A DNA stretch of 64,000 nucleotides, taken from contig CAZWVM010000001.1 in NCBI GenBank assembly GCA_964637705.1, positions 1-64,000 on the forward strand, in the 5' to 3' direction. The notes beneath the pieces were generated by a model that was not told where the DNA came from, did no database searches, and was given only the letters and a program-made list of their open reading frames with translations. Position 1 is the stretch's first letter. Each line of letters opens with the position of its first letter. Both the position numbers and the translations under genes were made by a program. This stretch comes from CAZWVM01 sp964637705. GTDB taxonomy: Bacteria; UBA8481. This document shows positions 61,901-64,000 of this stretch, in pieces.

Positions 61901-64000
61901 AGGTCGCGATGAGTTCCAGCCGCGCACCCGCCTCCGCGGCATGCCATTGCCGCCAGCCGTCCTCGGCCGCGGCGAACCTGAGGCGCAGGCTGTCGTGGTG
62001 ATCGGCGACCGCCGCGACCGCGGCCCCGAGCGCGGCCGGCGGAACCGCGTCGTCGACCTCGAAGCCGACATGCTGGTTGAAATGCGCGATCCCCGGCGCG
62101 TCATCCTCGAAGAACCAGCGCTGGATCGGCGCCAGGGGCACCGCGCCATCCGGCCGCGCGAAGGCGCACGCGACCGACTTGTCCCCGCAGGCCGCGGCCA
62201 GCTCCGCCACGGTCTGGTGCTTGAAGAGCATGGCGGGGCGAACGTCGAGACCCGCGGTGCGGGCCCGGGCGACGATCCTCATCCCGAGGATCGAGTCGCC
62301 GCCCAGCGCGAAGAAGTTGTCGTGACGCCCGACGCGCTCGAGGCCCAGCGCCTCGCTCCACGCCTCGGCCAGCTGCGCCTCGACCTCGGTCCGGGGCGGT
62401 TCGTGCTCGTGCCTCCCCTCGTCCCGGCCGGGCTCGGGCAGGGCCTTGCGGTCGATCTTGCCGTTCGGCGTCATGGGAAGCCGTTCCATCTTCACGAAGA
62501 CCGGCGGCACCATGAACTCCGGCAAGCTCTTCCGGAGCGCGACCCGAAGATCTCCCGCATCCGCCGATCCGCTGAAGTAGCCGACGAGCCGCTTGCCGCC
62601 GCCGGACTCCTCCCGCGCATGCACCACGCACTCCGCGACACCCGGCAGGGCGAGAAGGGCGTTCTCGATCTCGCCCAGCTCGATCCGGAAACCGCGGATC
62701 TTGACCTGGTGATCGAGCCGGCCGAGATACTCGATCTGGCCGTCCGGCCACCAGCGGCCGAGATCCCCCGTGCGATAGGCGCGCAACGGTTCTCCCGGCG
62801 CGATCGTCACGTATCGCTCCGCCGTCAGCTCCGGCCGGTTCCAGTACCCCCTCGTCACGCCCGCGCCCGAGAGGTGGATCTCGCCCGGCACCCCGATCGG
62901 CACGGGCGCGCCCTCGCGATCGAGGATGAAGGCCTTCGTGTTCGCGATCGGTCGCCCGATCGTCTCGCGGCCCCCCGGCACGCGGCGTGCGAATGTCGAG
63001 TAGGTCGTGTCCTCGCCGGGACCGTAGAGGTCGTAGACGTGGCGCACGTGACCGAGCGCGTAGATGCCGTCGGCGAGACGGGCCTTCAGGGGCTCCCCGG
63101 CGAGATTCACGGTGATGACCGAGCGCGGCACGCCTCCCGACCGGAGCAGTTCGGCCATGGCCGAGGGCACGGTGTTGACGAGCGTGACACGCCCCGCGGC
63201 CGGGAGTTCCGGCAGGACCAGCGCATTCTCGGCGAGGATCACGGTCCCGCCGGTGACGAGCGGCAGGAAGATCTCGAAGATCGAGAGGTCGAAGCAGATC
63301 GAGGTCGAGAAGAGCGTGCCGCGGAGTTCCTCGGCCGTGAAGACGGTCCGCGCCCAGGCGAGGAAGGCCACGGTGTTCCGGTGCTCGATCATGATCCCCT
63401 TGGGCCGCCCCGTGGAGCCCGAGGTGTAGATGACGTAGGCGAGGTTTTCCGGCGTGATGCCGGGATCGAGCCGCGTCGCCGGCTCCCGCGCGATCGCGTC
63501 GGACTCCGCGTCGAGCGCCAGGAGGTTCGTGCCCCCGGGCAGGCCGGGCGCGAGATCCGAGCGCGTCACGATGATCTCCATCCGCGCGTCCTCCGCCACG
63601 AAGCGGATCCGCTCGGCCGGGTAGGCCGGGTCCAGCGGCACGTAGGCGCCGCCCGCCTTGAGGATCGCGAGGACCGCCACGACGAGATCCGCGGTGCGCG
63701 GCAGGCAGACGCCGACGAGCGTCTCGGGTCCCACGCCCCGCGCACGCAGGCGGTGCGCAAGGCGGCAGGCCCGAGCCTCGAGGTCCGCGTAGGTGATCTC
63801 GTTGCGGCCGTCGATGAGCGCGGTCTCGTTCGGATGCCGCGCGGCGCACGCCTCCAGGAGATCCATGATCGTCCGGTCTTCCGGCCAATCCGCCTCGGTC
63901 CGGTTCCACTCCACGAGAATCCGCTCCCGTTCCTCCGGCGCCATGAGGTCCATCCGGCCTATCGCCTCGTCCGGGTTCCGCACCGCCGACTCCAGGAGCC
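49929..64000 (-). CDS. Hybrid NRPS-PKS, 5' end outside window (D-Ala, Ser, ketide, X)
   Basis: Partial: the frame is open to base 64000, where it reads as the end of a C domain (LLESAVRNPDEAIGRMDLM). Numbering from the GTG codon at 63983: A1 36-520; PCP1 535-600 (S564); E 610-1025 (HHLVIDG, 742-748); C 1050-1495 (HHVLLDG, 1204-1210); A2 1525-2025; PCP2 2040-2105 (S2071); KS 2133-2560 (C2305, H2441, H2483); AT 2655-2950 (S2750, GHSGG); KR 3236-3415 (Y3388, but Ala at the Asn position, 3392); ACP 3500-3575 (S3534); C 3615-4050 (HHIIADG, 3745-3751); A3 4075-4565; PCP3 4580-4645 (S4610). Hand-read pockets: A1 DLFNNALTYK (Ala), A2 DVWHMSLVDK (Ser), A3 DLKNHGNDIK (unassigned, polar). The tail EDLLAEVESLTEEEARALL is a usual docking helix for the next NRPS, whose start it overlaps (ATGA). 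Confidence 0.93.
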   Translation of the reverse strand, partial: LLESAVRNPDEAIGRMDLMAPEERERILVEWNRTEADWPEDRTIMDLLEACAARHPNETALIDGRNEITYADLEARACRLAHRLRARGVGPETLVGVCLPRTADLVVAVLAILKAGGAYVPLDPAYPAERIRFVAEDARMEIIVTRSDLAPGLPGGTNLLALDAESDAIAREPATRLDPGITPENLAYVIYTSGSTGRPKGIMIEHRNTVAFLAWARTVFTAEELRGTLFSTSICFDLSIFEIFLPLVTGGTVILAENALVLPELPAAGRVTLVNTVPSAMAELLRSGGVPRSVITVNLAGEPLKARLADGIYALGHVRHVYDLYGPGEDTTYSTFARRVPGGRETIGRPIANTKAFILDREGAPVPIGVPGEIHLSGAGVTRGYWNRPELTAERYVTIAPGEPLRAYRTGDLGRWWPDGQIEYLGRLDHQVKIRGFRIELGEIENALLALPGVAECVVHAREESGGGKRLVGYFSGSADAGDLRVALRKSLPEFMVPPVFVKMERLPMTPNGKIDRKALPEPGRDEGRHEHEPPRTEVEAQLAEAWSEALGLERVGRHDNFFALGGDSILGMRIVARARTAGLDVRPAMLFKHQTVAELAAACGDKSVACAFARPDGAVPLAPIQRWFFEDDAPGIAHFNQHVGFEVDDAVPPAALGAAVAAVADHHDSLRLRFAAAEDGWRQWHAAEAGARLELIATSNEEAGAPVAAARVRALNEEMNLETGPLFRAALVEREGVPRRLILVAHHLVIDGVSWRILAEDLDTALRQVLAGEAIRLPDRTASYQEWAVTTAGSDASAPSGIGADERELLGDPGTFGDQDKVGLVLDVETTAALVAEPQQAFNLQVPETIVAGLVEALTRWTGRGSHAIEIEGHGRDRGGEELDLTRTTGWFTSISRVELSGPVSGPLEDFLIAVKERLRADCRCADRRCADRRGAVVFNYLGRLDALLPAGSRLRFLPDLAGLSVAPSRRRRHALEVSAVLAGGHMKIDVAFNGRALARGRVEALVEDLRQSLASIVATCRAPGAGRYSPADFRIPLALSELDRLLAEPIFRRNVESIDRLSPAQEGILFHALLAREPDMYFTQVAMRLKGALDPAAFRSAWQAAIRRHAALRSVIRRTSDGDPVIVELKHAEPAWRDEDWSGLDAAAQTARIETFLEEDRAAGFDLAAGPPLRFTLARLADARLADARLADARLAEDRWHFTWSSHHVLLDGWSLANVLRDVMEYLAAAEERREPVLPPVRPFSDFLAWHERRDAAGSEEFWRAELGGFSEPTPLPFEKPRRGASRRGEIRAALSPGLFAEIRELARSRRVTLHTFLSTAWGLLLSRLTGRTDVCFGTAHAGRPADLSGSGDMAGLFIGTVPVRLRIEEDAAVPEWLSAIQARQAAREAHAHDPLAHLREFTDLPRGSELFESLVVLENYPVDESLRGRCGRLGVEDVGVFERTNYPLSVVVTAGTRLDVAVIFDEARIGAPDAGRILRHFETVLETLVRAAREDAPVGDVSAMTAEEERRVLVEWNATRRDYPLEKTIIDHFEEQARRTPDAPALVMDGAGSMTYRELDVRANRLAHRLRSLGVGPETLVGVALERSIEMVEALYGALKAAAAYVPLDPDLPRPRLAFMIRDARPTVILTSSRLAPVVTEAAEGFGGAVIALDTARAALSELPSEPPARRLEPWNLAYVIYTSGSTGEPKGAMNTHAGIANRLLWMQDEYRLDASDAVLQKTPFGFDVSVWEFFWPLMAGARLVVAQPGGHRDPQYIVECVERHGVTTIHFVPSMLRAFVEAVGAGRCPGLERVMASGEELTADLRDRFLERFGAELHNLYGPTEAAVDVSSWPCRKGEGVPVPIGRPIANVELCILDHRRRPVPPGVPGELFIGGIGLARGYWNRPELTAEKFVRVDPGIPGRRERVLYRTGDLARYRDDGAIEYLGRIDHQVKIRGFRIELGEIEAALRNCEGVADAIVMAREAAGEKTLVAWVASPDAPPSEAKMRAALRERLPEAMVPARFVFLARLPLLSNGKVDRRSLPDEAALAAKGEGLLRGAAEESIAAAWREVLGIEKVGADENFFDVGGHSLKMIRVHARLQETFGPALTLVELFEHPTIRRLARHLAGKDGEKGDGVRPGVGARRAVSGAGAIAVIGMACRFPGARNTDEYWLNLRDGVESVRFFTDEELLAAGEGPSLIAQPDYVRAYAPLPVPIDEFDAAFFDYSPREAELIDPQQRLFLEVAREALENAGIDPERAAGPIGVFAGSAMNTYLLRHIATREDVVRSVGGFQLMITNDKDYLPTRVSYKLNLKGPSVNVQTACSTSLVAVTLACESLARGECDAAIAGGVSVRVPQVAGYRYEEGMIFSPDGHCRAFDAAAAGIVSGSGAGAVLLKRLDDALADGDEIHAVIRGAAINNDGAVKAGYTAPSVEGQSAVIEAALRRAGVAPSAIGYVEAHGTATPIGDPIEIAALARAWRACGGARRDEPCALGSVKTNIGHLDAAAGVAGLIKAVLAVKHGAIPPSLHFASPNPRLDLAAGPFRVNTALAPWTEDRPRIAAVSSFGLGGTNAHVILEEPPPHAAVPPVDEPRLLVLSARTPAALERLTDDLAETFARPGAPGLPAAAFTLVAGRKRHHHRRIAVCRDAAQAATALRARDPERVFTRADDSAGRSVVFACSGQGGQYPGMARGIYDAFAGFRDEIDACAAHVSSFSGHDVRALLFDAAGPPAASWSQAASQPALLALQLALARFWMDRGLRPDALIGHSGGDFAAACVAGILSREDALFAVHERGRLMDSTPAGAMLAVRLGENDLRPLLPAHLALAAVNSPGLCAVSGLAEDVARFAQEMAAKGFEVHDLPVRRAAHSPLLDPVRDAFAAVMGRVRLSAPHIPIVSNLDGRFMTPDEACDPSYWARHLRETVRFQDGLSAVMDDPDRIFVEIGPGRSLANAVRHHPARHPRHVILTSLRNADELHDDATFLLSSLGEAWMAGAALDEAGLFAPEERRKVVLPGHPRDGHRHWIEAAGGEGARAASVSRRTHDDVFEASTWIRLPALPATAPVSWEGRSCLVVGGGGMGDRIEALLAARGAVVARRDVRDDFASITDPSGRAPDHVFHAGLVGRGEESVEDDLERGFFSLFRLVQALAVQPSSCRVTLLSTRMKRVLGDEPIAPGRSAVLGLIRVVPQENAHLVCRGLDLRDEDLGAPGLPARILAEAEVPHDEPLVAIRGGERWGETFSGRPLASVRPAFRDGGTYLVTGGLGGVGRELARSVAEGARGVSLILVARQGLPGDEADARTRAVRELEALGAEVSVVTGDVADASWTASLVAETRRRRGRIDGVIHAAGIPGGGLIATRSRESVEAEFAAKIHGTIGLRAALAGDAPDFIALCSSTNAFLGGLGQSAYAASAAFMNALAEVEGPPLVSIAWGRWHEIGMAVETARLHRALTGQDLPPGLAAEEGRRAFTRVIASGVGNIIVTPFDMKQSSRTADRCLVAEEGVAAANQRSDDRAGHARWAGSEVEHVVANAWIEVLGLEDLGRDDDFGRVGGDSLLAVRLAARIRERTGAPVTVRTIYENPTVARLAAFVESRRETTPGAEPAAPVAPAAPVAPAEPVVPAGSAAIPIVSRDEPIPLSPAQERLWFLQQLEPADASYNVIQSMRLRGALDADVLGRCLEDLVKRHEVLRTSFESFRGEPRQRIHPSTPVSLPLVDLRSWPAAEREARRLAALEASIPFTLTDAPLLRARLYRLDDEDHVLLLVLHHIIADGRSVRVLRDELAAAYEARRVGREPSAPPGSFAYADYAVAMRQRVETGAFEAQVDYWKQRLAGAPQLLDLPLDRPRAGSIPHGARETFTIDPAVTARLRAMASSAGASLFMIFAAAWAAVLARFGGQEEVCIGFPVENRLEPGTESLLGLFVNTLVLRIEVARDRTFAALVESARQAALEAYANREAPFERVVDALQPDRHLDAAPLFQASVSWLPGGPVEMSMAGLTCAHFPLDSSGVKFDIDLEVEERADDLSVIFFYNAAILDARTIRRIIDHLLLFLAAADPAAPLGNLLALPPEERAAVLHGFNDRGGESPRGTVTRLVAAQAARTPDAIAVACGDGRLTYAELERRSARLAARLVDRGVKPGDKVALFAGRSELALVGILGILKTRAAYVPVSPDYPRDRVAFMLSDCGAVAAVTDGRHEIPDGVFTGPVIDASRVETGGDEPVGLPEGEEDDLVYAIYTSGSTGRPKGAAVRHRGFVNLLNWYIEASALDASTAGLVVTSLSFDLTQKNLFAPLLVGGRVLFRPDGPFDARETAALVEKESVTLFNGTPSMLYALLENIGPGSWSRLSSLRAVHLGGEPVDAARLWPWFKNPSCAARLFNNYGPTECTDICGWCEVPRATAVPLPVVPIGCPVPNTRMYVLDGDLKPVPIGAPGEIVVGGVGVGAGYVGDPELTEARFVPDPFAGDTGSMMYRTGDRGRWRPDGTIEFLGRIDFQVKVRGFRIEPGEIEARLRDHPAVRDAVVAARRRETGDALAAYIVEDGPVSDEALRSHAAAVLPDYMVPSWFVRLDALPLTPSGKIDRRALPEPVSSPGDRERVAPRNEAERAVAAVWADVLGLEKVGVHDNFFELGGHSLLAMRIVARLAEEAGVAMTIREFFGKPTVAAQAACAPDLGSTDGLEDLLAEVESLTEEEARALLASAPGPGDDR
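53182..53244 (-). repeat. Seven 9-bp in-frame repeats in the ACP-C linker
   Basis: Alternating GCCGGCGCA and ACCGGCGCG-like 9-mers (plus strand) repeat seven times. They encode an Ala-Pro-Val linker (about residues 3580-3600 of the hybrid protein) between the ketide carrier and the following condensation domain. Confidence 0.85.
60403..60462 (-). repeat. Four 15-bp repeats inside a condensation domain
   Basis: TCGGCAAGCCGCGCA occurs four times in tandem; the first three copies are identical and the last differs in its final base. The minus strand encodes repeated ADARL (residues 1174-1193 of the hybrid protein), a loop just before the catalytic HHVLLDG. Related C domains have one such turn here, so the loop appears to have expanded. 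Confidence 0.9.
61194..61238 (-). repeat. Three 15-bp repeats inside an epimerisation domain
   Basis: GCGGCGATCCGCACA-type units occur three times in tandem and encode a Cys/Arg-rich loop (DCRCADRRCADRR, residues 918-930) just before the E-domain FNYLG motif. Confidence 0.85.

Noticed and set aside
9422..64000. MbtH-like protein, phosphopantetheinyl transferase or exporter gene within the locus
   Set aside because: None was found; the gaps are too short and no such motifs are seen. They may lie right of the window.

Overview
The window is G+C-rich DNA from a Gram-negative bacterium: there is a predicted outer-membrane beta-barrel protein, and dense genes overlap by 1-8 bp. The genus cannot be read from the sequence. 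A myxobacterium-like or other high-GC phylum that makes large secondary metabolites is plausible, and this is an inference.

Left edge (1-4.97 kb): a visibly lower-GC accessory segment. It holds a nuclease/helicase fusion of the DUF2075 type (minus strand), a divergently transcribed AbiE-type type IV toxin-antitoxin pair, and an HNH-like zinc-ligand protein. A short palindrome and a promoter candidate lie in the divergent gap. This looks like a defence or mobile cargo island.

4.97-9.4 kb (minus strand): ordinary genes for an RtcB-type RNA ligase, an outer-membrane protein, a cyclic-nucleotide-binding-domain protein, and an exported solute-binding/VWA fusion.

9.4-64.0 kb (minus strand, read right to left): a very large NRPS/PKS locus that runs off the right edge. 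Order of transcription: hybrid NRPS-PKS (63983 to 49929, start outside the window), NRPS (49932 to 38932), PKS (38935 to 32669), one-module NRPS (32672 to 29208), cobalamin radical SAM enzyme (29211 to 27541), NRPS (27541 to 15350), MGDG-synthase-like glycosyltransferase (15343 to 14231), terminal NRPS with thioesterase (14200 to 10826), then an EctB-type diaminobutyrate aminotransferase (10708 to 9422). The first six genes are joined by ATGA or TGATG overlaps, so they are probably one translationally coupled operon.

Adenylation-domain codes were derived by hand against GrsA positions. They suggest a collinear chain: (upstream part unknown)-D-Ala-Ser-[C2 ketide, KR]-unassigned-Val-like-N-methyl basic residue-Thr-[fully reduced C2 ketide]-Gly-Tyr/Phe-D-Val-Asn-methylated Val, released by the TE. 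Ser and Thr each feed a PKS module, so two gamma-amino-acid units are expected. EctB would supply 2,4-diaminobutyrate, which fits the acidic pocket of the N-methylating module. The most unusual points are: (i) the terminal A domain is interrupted by a methyltransferase between core motifs a2 and a3, while another A domain in the same line carries one at the common a8-a9 site; (ii) the radical SAM enzyme ends in the same short acidic tail as the NRPS encoded just before it; (iii) the PKS module has the order KS-AT-KR-DH-ER-ACP; and (iv) several in-frame 9- or 15-bp tandem repeats lie in linkers and loops.
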